Source: Cyclobacteriaceae bacterium (GTDB lineage: Bacteria; Bacteroidota; Bacteroidia; Cytophagales; Cyclobacteriaceae). Taken from it: a stretch of 7,902 bases of DNA. The stretch spans positions 1 to 7,902 of the forward strand of contig JALOMN010000116.1 in the NCBI GenBank assembly GCA_025455445.1. Direction: 5' to 3'. The translations under genes and the position numbers were made by a program. Shown here in pieces: positions 1 to 7,156 of this stretch; within the stretch, counting starts at the first letter, position 1, and every line of letters begins with the position of its first letter. The notes beneath the pieces are model-generated. The model was not told the DNA's origin. It saw only the letters and a list, made by a program, of their open reading frames with translations, and did no database searches.

Positions 1-650
1 AAACGATCACGCTTAGCTTTTAATTGCGCCCGGTTTTTACCGGGATGTATCAATGAAGGATTGTTTGGAAGCACCGCCAGCAATGCAGCATCTGACCAAC
101 TCATCTGTGAAGGTTCTCTTCCAAAGTATCGCCAGCAGGCTGCATCCAGCCCTACCACATTGCCCCCAAAGGGAGCATGGGCTGCATACAAATTCAAAAT
201 TTCAGTTTTGGAATAACGAAGTTCAAGGCGTGTGGCCAGGATCAATTCAATTACCTTTTCAATGAAAGTGCGCGACTTATTTTTCCGCGACAAGCGAATC
301 ACCTGCATCGAAATGGTGCTGCCGCCACTGATAATTTTTCCCGCCCGGACATTCTGTCGAATGGCTCGTGCCATTGAAAGCACATCCACCCCAAAGTGAT
401 TTTCAAAGCGCTTATCTTCAAAGAGAATTAATGCCTCTTTGTATTTTTCCGGAACGAGTTGAGACTCCGGAAAACGCCATTGTCCATCTTGTGCGATTAA
501 TGCGCCTAACAATTTCCCTTCGCGATCTTCGAGTACGGTAGAATAGGGATCGTTGAAAAGGTTGCTTGGTAAAGCGAAGTAATAAAAAATACATAATGAA
601 GTGGCAGCAACTAAAAAATGAACCCGATATTTTCGCCACCACAATCGCAC
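1..650 (-). CDS. pbpC: Penicillin-binding protein 1C, N-terminal part (glycosyltransferase domain), cut by window edge
   Basis: This gene would make a membrane-anchored peptidoglycan glycosyltransferase/transpeptidase that polymerises lipid II at the periplasmic face of the inner membrane. I translated the minus strand from 650 to the edge and found 216 residues with no stop. Residues 1-9 are basic and tryptophan-rich, and about 11-27 form one membrane segment. The GT51 motifs follow in order: FEDKRFENHFGVD at 77-89, with E78 the expected catalytic glutamate; GGSTISMQ at 109-116; RTFIEKVIE at 127-135; RYSKTEILNLY at 145-155; and LLAVLPNNP at 190-198. The short linker before the first motif and its place in an alpha-2-macroglobulin cluster favour PBP1C over PBP1A. 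The transpeptidase domain lies outside the window. No ATG is available; GTG at 650 or TTG at 644 is the start. The gap to the upstream gene is 14 bases. The family call is firm; the 1C subtype is partly from context. Confidence 0.9.
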   Translation of the reverse strand, partial: MRLWWRKYRVHFLVAATSLCIFYYFALPSNLFNDPYSTVLEDREGKLLGALIAQDGQWRFPESQLVPEKYKEALILFEDKRFENHFGVDVLSMARAIRQNVRAGKIISGGSTISMQVIRLSRKNKSRTFIEKVIELILATRLELRYSKTEILNLYAAHAPFGGNVVGLDAACWRYFGREPSQMSWSDAALLAVLPNNPSLIHPGKNRAQLKAKRDR

Positions 651-653
651 AAT

Positions 654-659
654 CTTTCC
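654..659 (-). promoter_or_regulatory. pbpC: Possible ribosome binding site for pbpC (GGAAAG)
   Basis: On the minus strand GGAAAG lies 3 bases before the GTG at 650 and 9 bases before the TTG at 644. The frame is closed upstream by a TGA and has no ATG before the membrane segment, so one of these two rare codons must start the protein. The 9-base spacing would suit TTG better, but Bacteroidota depend little on Shine-Dalgarno pairing, so this does not settle the start. Confidence 0.3.
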
Positions 660-664
660 GGGAT

Positions 665-1315
665 TTAAATCTTCTTCACATTTTTCTCAAACCACTCTTC
701 CTGCGAGGTTGTTGTGATTTCATGTTTCACCATGGTCTGCAATTTTTCTCGTGCGCGCTCCATTGATTTTCTCACCATGCTATGTTCAATCACCTCATCT
801 TCATTCATGCCCAGATTATCGAGCAGGCCAATTAGATTTTCACCGCCAAAGAACTTAAAAACAGGTTCATCTAATGATGAATAAAAAGTCATGTGGGCAT
901 CTGGTGATAATTTCTTTACCTCCCCAATTATTTTGTTGTCGGTGACCGGAAGTGGATAATGACCTAAGAACAAAAACACCATGCGGCCACTTTTCACCAA
1001 CGAACGAACTACTGAATTGCCCGAGGCAGAATTTATAAGTGCCAATGAATTGCCTGTATATACTACCTTATCCTGAAAAGAGGCATCATCACTTGAGTCG
1101 CTTTTCAACTCACAAAACGGAACCTGCTGTTCGTTAAGAAACACAATCAATTCTTTCAACGCTTGTTCGAAGCACACAAATACAACCGGAATTCTTCCTT
1201 GCCTGATGGCAAGCAATGCATCGGTAATCATTCCCTTACGGGCAGCCTGGCTGGTGCGCCAGATTTTATCTGAATAAGTCGGTTTGTCTGATTGCAGAAA
1301 AGAGAATAGCCCCAT
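665..1315 (-). CDS. SecA-related mini-protein (NBD2 and helical-wing remnant, no ATPase motor), function unknown
   Basis: The 216-residue protein resembles an internal slice of the preprotein translocase ATPase SecA. Residues 16-70 follow the opening of SecA nucleotide-binding domain 2, with DKIWRTSQAARKG and a GRIPVVFVCFE strand where SecA has its GQPVLVGT segment. A TDN...G pattern at 125-131 sits where SecA has IDNQLRG. Residues 143-191 match the following SecA stretch closely: MTFYSSLDEPVFKFFGG, then LIGLLDNLGM, then VIEHSMVRKSMERAREKL. NBD1 with its Walker A and DEAD-type motifs is absent, and the arginine-finger stretch of SecA (GRSGRQGD) is replaced by GEVKKLSPD, so ATP hydrolysis is unlikely. 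There is no signal peptide, so it is probably cytoplasmic. It starts 1 base after the stop of the Spx-like gene and ends 14 bases before pbpC. The homology is my reading from remembered SecA sequence; the function is unknown. Confidence 0.75.
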   Translation of the reverse strand: MGLFSFLQSDKPTYSDKIWRTSQAARKGMITDALLAIRQGRIPVVFVCFEQALKELIVFLNEQQVPFCELKSDSSDDASFQDKVVYTGNSLALINSASGNSVVRSLVKSGRMVFLFLGHYPLPVTDNKIIGEVKKLSPDAHMTFYSSLDEPVFKFFGGENLIGLLDNLGMNEDEVIEHSMVRKSMERAREKLQTMVKHEITTTSQEEWFEKNVKKI

Positions 1316-1316
1316 A

Positions 1317-1664
1317 TTATTTCAACTTTACTTTATAAGAAGCTTCATCAAATCCAAGTAAAATCACTTTATCGTTTTCTTCAATCAAGGGCCGCTTGAT
1401 CACGCTGGTTTTCTCCAACATTAATGCAATGGCAGCCTTTTCATTCGTGATTTTATTTTGAACTGATTCATCCAATTGTCTCCAGGTGGTGCCTCGCTTA
1501 TTCACCAGGCTCTCCCATCCTACCTGTTTGCACCAATCATTCAATTTGGCCGCAGTGACCCCTGACTTTTTATAATCATGAAATTCAAATTGAATTTTAT
1601 TCTTATTCAACCACTCAACAGCTGATTTTACTGTATTACAGTTTTTGATTCCGTATACTTTCAT
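1317..1664 (-). CDS. Spx/ArsC-family thioredoxin-fold protein (YffB-like)
   Basis: The 115-residue protein begins MKVYGIKNCNTVKSA, the typical start of the ArsC/Spx/YffB branch of the thioredoxin fold, with an N-terminal redox-type cysteine at C9. It keeps NKRGTTWRQLDE at 55-66 and IKRPLIE at 89-95, the latter matching the cis-proline loop of the family. Length fits the family norm of about 115 residues. The position after C9 holds Asn-Thr-Val, so the CxxC pair of Bacillus Spx is lacking; only C45 is a second cysteine. Relatives include arsenate reductases, the RNA polymerase regulator Spx and the poorly understood YffB; nothing here shows arsenate reduction, and no ars genes are nearby. It starts 13 bases after the macroglobulin stop and ends 1 base before the SecA-like gene, so it is probably translated from the same mRNA. 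Family firm, function open. Confidence 0.85.
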   Translation of the reverse strand: MKVYGIKNCNTVKSAVEWLNKNKIQFEFHDYKKSGVTAAKLNDWCKQVGWESLVNKRGTTWRQLDESVQNKITNEKAAIALMLEKTSVIKRPLIEENDKVILLGFDEASYKVKLK

Positions 1665-1677
1665 TTACTCTATTTCA

Positions 1678-4600
1678 CTATTGATTAACTTTCTTAACTA
1701 CTTCTACGACTCTTCCTTTCTTCCGCGCAAACACTGTATTGTCATACATCGCCTCGCAACTTACGGCTGGCAGATAAAAACTACCAGCATAGCTGGCCGT
1801 GAGTAACACTTTAAATGTCTTGCGCTGATTAGAATTCAAATCAAAATAGGTGTACACTCTGTCATCACGAATATCCTGATAGGTTGGCACATCACCAGCC
1901 TTGCGGGTGTTCTCATCATCGGTGAGTCGCAAGTTGGTAATCTCCCAGCCCGAAGGAAAAATCTGGTTCAATGCCAGATTCATATACGTGCCTCTCAACC
2001 CCGGATTAAAGACAGTCACACTTGCACTAAATTCTGTGCCTTGCTCCAGTCTCGATGGATCGATGATGTTGCCTTGTGCATCATTATACACAATAGAAAT
2101 AGAAAGATTCTTTTCATCATCTTCCTCCGTTCCACGGGCCGGAACTCCTTCCGTAATCAAACGTGTAAACAATGTGCCCTGGCTAGCACTCACTACTTTG
2201 AGCGAACTATTCTTTACACCTTCTATCGGTATGGTAACCTGTGCCATCGTTAAGTCAGTAGATGCCGTAACTTCTTTACCATTATACGTGTAAGTGAACT
2301 TCAACTCACCTTTCTTCTCTCCGCTTGCAAATAACCCTACCGATTTCAAACTCCAGGCGAGTGACTGTGTGCTCATCCAGTAATTGGAATTACTTAGCGC
2401 TGCAGAAATCTCTTTCACCAGTTCAAATGCTTTCACTCTGTCATTTAGCAATACCAGCGTTTCGAGCATGATAGCCTTGTCGCGAATATCCGATCCATAG
2501 GAATAGGCTAATTCCTGATATGGCTTCACTATCGTAGACAGACTTTCCACTAATTTTTTAGCTGCCTCGGGCTGTCCGGCTTTTACGTAAGCTGCCGCAA
2601 GCATCCATGCGGCTGTAGCAGGAAGTGGTGTTGTTTCGCGCAGCCGGTTCATTGCACCCAGTTCTGCCTCACCGGCAAGTGCGAGTGTATATAAACGATA
2701 TGCTTGTATTAATTCACTGCTTGAATACTCCTGATTCTTGCGCCATGATTGAGCTTTGTTCTTCTGATATTTTTTCCATCGTTTAATCATGTCGTTGGGA
2801 ACATAATAACCTTTTGCCTCTGCTTCAATGAGAAAGTGCCCTGCATAGGTGGTGCCCCAACTGTCAGTATCTTCATGACCCGGCCAATAGGCAAATCCGC
2901 CATCACGATTTACAAAAGTCTTCAGCCTTTCTACACCTGCCTTTATATTTTGTTGTATAGATACCTTTTCTTCTTCCGTTAAGGCACGAACTTTATCCAC
3001 ATACAATTGCGGGAACACCGCAGACGTTGTCTGTTCTATGCAACCGTAAGGATATTGATATAAATATCTCAACCGCTGACCCAGATTAACCGGAGGTAAT
3101 GTTGAGATTTCGAGTATCGCAGAATTTGTTCCTGCCACACCCACAGGTGTAACCGAAGTATTCCATGTCTTCCCGGCTTCCAGTATTACATCCAGCACTT
3201 TAGTGATGGATGGATTCGGATTTCGAATTTCAATTTCGATTTCATCTGTAGCATTATAATTGCCTGCATTGGCAGTTACTTTTACAGTTGCCTTTCCGGT
3301 GGATGATTTGACCAGTAAATCAAAGTCAACCGTCATATCTGAATTTCCACTCATGCTGATTGTCTTAGCAGACTCGGTAAGTGACACTGGCCCTGTCACT
3401 GAAATAGATACTTTTACCTGGTTGATGTTTTTTTCATTTGCGAAAAGAGTAACAGGAAGCTTCACTGATTCTTCAGGACCTAGCACACGCGGTAACGTTG
3501 CCAATACCATCAACGGTTTGCGCACGGGAGTTACCTTTTCTGTTTTTCCGTAGGCACCCTCATAACCCGCAACCACCATTGTTTTCACCGAGCCAATATA
3601 TTGTGGCATAATAAATCTATGCTCATTGCTGCCTCCGCTCACCGTAAACGGACCAAAGAATTTCACTACTGGCTTAAACCGATTCGCTTTTGAATCATCT
3701 TCCTTCGCAGCCAATTCCGCATCGCCACCCAAGGCAAGCAATCGGTCAATACGACCACCATATGTGCCCATTACCTGGTCATACAAATCCCAGGTCTTTA
3801 CGCCCAGTGCTTCGCGCGCATAAAAGCGACTCCATGCATCGGGAGTTTTAAATCGGGTGAGATCAAGCAAGCCTTCATCCACCATCGCCAATGTGTAAGT
3901 CATCTTGCGAGCATCTTTTTCTGATACTTTAATTACTACTTCTTTACCGGGCTCTAATACTTCGGGCATCGCAATGATTGGATTCAGATGAGTGCCCGGA
4001 TCTTCTACCTGAATCGGAATTACACCATACAGACGAATTGGTAAATCATTCACTGTTTGTGCGTGTGGTTGCAACAATGTGATATTCACAAACACATTGG
4101 GTGTCATTTCTTTTGTGATATCAAATGCAAACTGATTGTCGCCCTTCTTAGTCTCTAACCAAAAAGTTTCCAGCACGCGGCTTCCATTTTCAATGCTGAT
4201 AAGTGCACGACCACCTTCGCTTCCCGGTATTACTAGATTCGCTTTCTCACCAATATTATACACAGGTTTGTCGGATGAGAAAGAAAGCATGGTGGCACCA
4301 TCTGCTTCATTGCGCGCACGACCGGCCCAGCCCGGCCAATCGATATATACTATTTTGCCGGTGCTATGGCCAGACTCGGTATCATGGGCTACCACAAAAA
4401 ATCTTCCCCACTCCGGTTGTTTAATCTTAAAACTCCAACTACCCTTTCCATTCACTGTCCTGACTTTGCCCCTCATGATTGGCTGGGCGTATTGTCCCGA
4501 CATAAAATTCACTGAGCCTTCGGAAGTATCCCACCACCAGCGCCAGTCAACTTTAAACACTGACAGCTCGATGTTTCTGGAAAGTGGTTTACCATTCGGA

Positions 4601-5958
4601 TCGATTGAAACAATATCTACCCGGTGTGTAGTATCTGTAAGCAACATACCCCGTGATTTATCACCCTGAGGTAATCGGATGCCTGTTAATGCACTGTATG
4701 GATAATAGGGAATACTAAACCGATCGATACTAAAGTTGCCACTCTCTTCATAAACCTTGCCGCGGAAAATAGCATTCAGTGAACCCGGTGCCAATTCAGA
4801 AACTTCAATTTTTGCTGTCACCGTTGCATTGCCCTCCGCATCTGTATAACCATCAAATACAGGTTGTGATTCACTATAGAAATCAATAGAAGGATCATCA
4901 AACACATAATCGGGATATTGATCAAACTTAGTAGTAGCCTTGGTCAGCATCACTTCAAATTGTGCGCGCAGATTTTTGCCGGGGGCACCATGCAGCCAGT
5001 TTACTTTCAAATTACCCTGTATATCGTTACTCGAAGCAGTAAGTTTATCCACACCAAAGTCCAGATTGATCTTTAGCCGGTTGGGTTTCACCATCTCAAT
5101 TTTTATTGTCTGAGTAAATTCAGTGCCGCCCACTTTTACGCGTCCCAGCCAATTGCCGGTTGGTGCATCACTGGTTGTGGCTGTGGCAAATTTATAGAAG
5201 CCATTTTCAGATGATGAACGTACCAATCGTGAAGTAACCTGTCCTTGTGGATTTTGCAATTCAAACACCACCGGATGTGATGGAGGAAGAAGTTTCATTT
5301 TATCTTCGAGTATAAAACTTAAATACAACGAATCGCCCGGGCGCCACACACCGCGCTCGCCATATAAAAATCCCTTCAATCCTTTTCTTACTGATTCTCC
5401 GCCCACGTTAAAATTGCTGAGCGAGAGAGATTCACCATCTGAAATTTTCAAATAGCCCCGTTGCGCTCCGTCTTTAGCCATTACAACAAAAGGCTTCTGG
5501 TTGCTTTGAATTATTGCCTTGCCATCTGCACCGCTGGACGCTGTTCCCAATAATTGAAGCTGATAATCATACAACTCAAGTTGAACACCAGACAATGGTT
5601 TGGCTGTCTTAATATCATTTACAACTACCATCGTGCTGCCCTCATCTCCTCGCTTGGCAAGTAACCCTATATCGGATGCAATAATATTTTTTTTGATTTT
5701 GCGATTTCCGTTATAATAAGACGAATGACAAGGATTATCGCGTTCGCGCCATTCATAATCATCATAGTAATATTCATCATAGGAATCCCAGTAACTTTCA
5801 AACATTTCGTCTTCATAGCTATCTGATTCAAAAGAAGATTGCTCTTCGGCTTCTTCCCCGCCTTCGCATGCATAGGTGCTGTAAGATTTTTTGAAGTTGA
5901 TTTGTACCTGATAGATGGCAGCAGGTTCAGCACGCAGGTATTGCGATAAATCAAGTGT
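1678..5958 (-). CDS. Alpha-2-macroglobulin, C-terminal fragment with intact thioester domain
   Basis: This frame gives 1426 residues continuing the macroglobulin; the first ATG inside it is at 5805 (1375 residues). In joined-protein numbering: an acidic Tyr/Asp-rich stretch at about 430-475 between cysteines C430 and C476; a macroglobulin domain with AKRGDEGSTMVVVNDI and GERGVWRPGDSLYL; the A2M-family mark AMVDEGLLDLTRF near 1090; a following variable stretch that may hold the bait region; and the thioester motif PYGCIEQTT with C1372 and Q1375 (bases 3031-3042), followed by the helical thioester domain with GGFAYWPG. The C-terminal receptor-like beta domain ends at TAG 1680-1678. No signal peptide or convincing start lies at the head of this fragment, so it is the rest of the upstream gene and not an independent one. 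The next gene starts 13 bases downstream. Confidence 0.85.
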   Translation of the reverse strand, partial: TLDLSQYLRAEPAAIYQVQINFKKSYSTYACEGGEEAEEQSSFESDSYEDEMFESYWDSYDEYYYDDYEWRERDNPCHSSYYNGNRKIKKNIIASDIGLLAKRGDEGSTMVVVNDIKTAKPLSGVQLELYDYQLQLLGTASSGADGKAIIQSNQKPFVVMAKDGAQRGYLKISDGESLSLSNFNVGGESVRKGLKGFLYGERGVWRPGDSLYLSFILEDKMKLLPPSHPVVFELQNPQGQVTSRLVRSSSENGFYKFATATTSDAPTGNWLGRVKVGGTEFTQTIKIEMVKPNRLKINLDFGVDKLTASSNDIQGNLKVNWLHGAPGKNLRAQFEVMLTKATTKFDQYPDYVFDDPSIDFYSESQPVFDGYTDAEGNATVTAKIEVSELAPGSLNAIFRGKVYEESGNFSIDRFSIPYYPYSALTGIRLPQGDKSRGMLLTDTTHRVDIVSIDPNGKPLSRNIELSVFKVDWRWWWDTSEGSVNFMSGQYAQPIMRGKVRTVNGKGSWSFKIKQPEWGRFFVVAHDTESGHSTGKIVYIDWPGWAGRARNEADGATMLSFSSDKPVYNIGEKANLVIPGSEGGRALISIENGSRVLETFWLETKKGDNQFAFDITKEMTPNVFVNITLLQPHAQTVNDLPIRLYGVIPIQVEDPGTHLNPIIAMPEVLEPGKEVVIKVSEKDARKMTYTLAMVDEGLLDLTRFKTPDAWSRFYAREALGVKTWDLYDQVMGTYGGRIDRLLALGGDAELAAKEDDSKANRFKPVVKFFGPFTVSGGSNEHRFIMPQYIGSVKTMVVAGYEGAYGKTEKVTPVRKPLMVLATLPRVLGPEESVKLPVTLFANEKNINQVKVSISVTGPVSLTESAKTISMSGNSDMTVDFDLLVKSSTGKATVKVTANAGNYNATDEIEIEIRNPNPSITKVLDVILEAGKTWNTSVTPVGVAGTNSAILEISTLPPVNLGQRLRYLYQYPYGCIEQTTSAVFPQLYVDKVRALTEEEKVSIQQNIKAGVERLKTFVNRDGGFAYWPGHEDTDSWGTTYAGHFLIEAEAKGYYVPNDMIKRWKKYQKNKAQSWRKNQEYSSSELIQAYRLYTLALAGEAELGAMNRLRETTPLPATAAWMLAAAYVKAGQPEAAKKLVESLSTIVKPYQELAYSYGSDIRDKAIMLETLVLLNDRVKAFELVKEISAALSNSNYWMSTQSLAWSLKSVGLFASGEKKGELKFTYTYNGKEVTASTDLTMAQVTIPIEGVKNSSLKVVSASQGTLFTRLITEGVPARGTEEDDEKNLSISIVYNDAQGNIIDPSRLEQGTEFSASVTVFNPGLRGTYMNLALNQIFPSGWEITNLRLTDDENTRKAGDVPTYQDIRDDRVYTYFDLNSNQRKTFKVLLTASYAGSFYLPAVSCEAMYDNTVFARKKGRVVEVVKKVNQ

Positions 5959-7156
5959 ACTTACCTACTCTTCGTAGTTCTTCATTTCCATTTAAGGAGT
6001 TTACTTGCAAAAACTGCAGAATATTATTTTCATAAATCTGGATAATCTTTACATCCACCGCTTTGAGATTAACCGCTTCAAAAGGCAACACTAACCCTTC
6101 GCTGGAAGGAAGCACACTGCCTTTTGTTGTAAACCGAACCGCTGGCAACAGTTGCTCAAAGGCTATTTCAGAAGAAGAAGCTTGCGACATTTTATAGTTT
6201 AGAATGTTCAGTACACCTGCTTCTATGGTTAATGTTTTTACTCCGGTTTGTCGTACCGGAGGATAAATACGAATCTCATTTTCTTTGATTTCAAAATCCA
6301 GACTACTTAACTCTCCGATTCGGATTAACCCTTCCAGGTTTTGCCTTTCATTAAGCGGATCAGAAAATTGTACTACTACATGCTGGGCGGTTGATTGATC
6401 CACACGTATGTTGGTAACTTTAAAGTCCCCTAATGCGGGGATCTCCACCTCGCGATCCTCTGTTTGTTCAACTCCCAAACTCTTACCTGAAATAGCCAGC
6501 TTCACGCTACTTGCTGCATCCTTTCTCAATACTTCTTCAACCACAAAGGCGTGTTGTTTACCTTCACCTGTGTGAGTCCAGTTCACTTTTAATGAATTGC
6601 CATCTTGTTGTGCAGAAATCATTCCTTCTACTGCCGCATCCTCAGCAAAATCAGCCGTTAAAAGAATGCCTTCAATTTTTTGTCGCTTCAAATCAGATTT
6701 AGAATACGATTTTACATTTTCAATCTGCACATCGTAACTCTGTGGAATCACCTGCACAGAATAAGAAAACATGGTAAGCGCCTTGGGCACTTCTATCAGG
6801 CGGCCAAGGTTAAAACGAACTTCATAAGTCTGGCCAGAAATAAATCTTGTATCAGGTCTGAATTCGATTGTGCGTTTATCCAGCCAAACTGTTTTACCCT
6901 TTATAGAAGGGCTTAATTCAAATAGCTTAATTGTAATTTCATCACCCACATTTGCAAAATCAACCGCATCCTGAGATAACACGATGCGAATCCGTGATCC
7001 GGAATTAATCATCCCGGCAGTATAAGAGGAAATATACTCGCCAAAGGCAGGATTAATTGTTGGGTTAAGCGTTTTGTTGCTTTTGCTATCGGTATAATAG
7101 AAAATGGCGGCAGCTGCAACGGCTACAGCCATACTAGCGATGATTATTTTCTTCAT
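5951..7156 (-). CDS. Alpha-2-macroglobulin, N-terminal fragment (membrane anchor and first macroglobulin-like domains)
   Basis: This 401-residue frame starts at ATG 7156 with MKKIIIASMAVAVAAAAIFYY, a basic end and a hydrophobic run of about 18 residues. There is no cysteine after it, so unlike lipoprotein members such as E. coli YfhM this looks like a signal anchor or a cleaved signal peptide. The frame is open further upstream to an earlier ATG at 7237, but those 27 residues are polar and would bury the signal, so 7156 is preferred. The rest is beta-rich with no cysteines, ending in a stretch typical of the family (NNILQFLQVNSLNGNEELRRVGK) before the premature TGA at 5953-5951. It lacks the bait and thioester parts, so alone it could not trap a protease. 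Confidence 0.8.
   Translation of the reverse strand: MKKIIIASMAVAVAAAAIFYYTDSKSNKTLNPTINPAFGEYISSYTAGMINSGSRIRIVLSQDAVDFANVGDEITIKLFELSPSIKGKTVWLDKRTIEFRPDTRFISGQTYEVRFNLGRLIEVPKALTMFSYSVQVIPQSYDVQIENVKSYSKSDLKRQKIEGILLTADFAEDAAVEGMISAQQDGNSLKVNWTHTGEGKQHAFVVEEVLRKDAASSVKLAISGKSLGVEQTEDREVEIPALGDFKVTNIRVDQSTAQHVVVQFSDPLNERQNLEGLIRIGELSSLDFEIKENEIRIYPPVRQTGVKTLTIEAGVLNILNYKMSQASSSEIAFEQLLPAVRFTTKGSVLPSSEGLVLPFEAVNLKAVDVKIIQIYENNILQFLQVNSLNGNEELRRVGKYT
5954..5964 (-). other. Frameshift site in the alpha-2-macroglobulin gene
   Basis: On the coding strand the first frame reads GTA GGT AAG TAC ACT TGA and stops at 5951. The frame carrying the rest of the protein is closed upstream by a TAG at 5967-5965 and open from 5964. 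The change of frame must therefore fall within these 11 bases, or be the join left by a deletion there. Restoring the protein needs one base removed or 3n+2 bases added. From memory, relatives have more residues between the VGK and the TLDLS segments, which would favour a deletion; I could not align them. Confidence 0.8.

Larger units (their letters stand above)
1678..7156 (-). pseudogene. Bacterial alpha-2-macroglobulin, one gene split by a frameshift
   Basis: Two adjacent reading frames together spell one large alpha-2-macroglobulin of the YfhM/ECAM type, about 1825 residues when joined, which is the normal size in Bacteroidota. The protein is expected outside the inner membrane, where a protease cleaving its bait region triggers covalent trapping through an internal thioester. 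The N-terminal frame runs 7156-5951 and ends at TGA; the C-terminal frame is open from 5964 to the TAG at 1678. Sense passes from one to the other with almost no gap (VGKYT, then TLDLSQYL). Apart from this one break, about 5.4 kb is free of stops and keeps the thioester motif, which argues for a recent mutation, strain variation or a sequence error rather than an old pseudogene. The related E. coli gene is yfhM; I do not assign that symbol. Protein family firm; whether the gene is truly broken is undecided. Confidence 0.85.

Noticed and set aside
29..44. Perfect 6-bp hairpin, CCCGGT with a 4-base loop and ACCGGG.
   Set aside because: It lies inside the pbpC coding frame, where it encodes HPGKNR, and has no following T-run that would make a terminator.
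4136..4669. Open frame of 177 codons on the plus strand.
   Set aside because: It is antisense to the conserved macroglobulin, has no recognisable protein features, and is a shadow of that gene.
5687..5694. Run of eight T (A8 on the coding strand) in the macroglobulin, prone to slippage.
   Set aside because: The reading frame is intact across it; it does not explain the break about 265 bases away.
5667..5954. Open frame of 95 codons on the minus strand spanning the macroglobulin break.
   Set aside because: It is the third frame of the same strand; its product is low-complexity Lys/Ile/Met-rich and family sense lies in the other frame.
5948..5956. ACT TGA T resembles the CTT TGA C site of programmed +1 frameshifting in prfB, and a +1 shift here would restore the macroglobulin frame.
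   Set aside because: The P-site codon ACT would have to re-pair on CTT, which is a poor match; there is no well-spaced Shine-Dalgarno stimulator, and no macroglobulin is known to me to use recoding. Mutation or error is simpler.
5957..5966. AGGTAAGTAC on the coding strand at the frameshift matches a eukaryotic 5' splice site.
   Set aside because: All genes are bacterial and dense, there is no matching acceptor, and the group II intron start GUGYG is absent.
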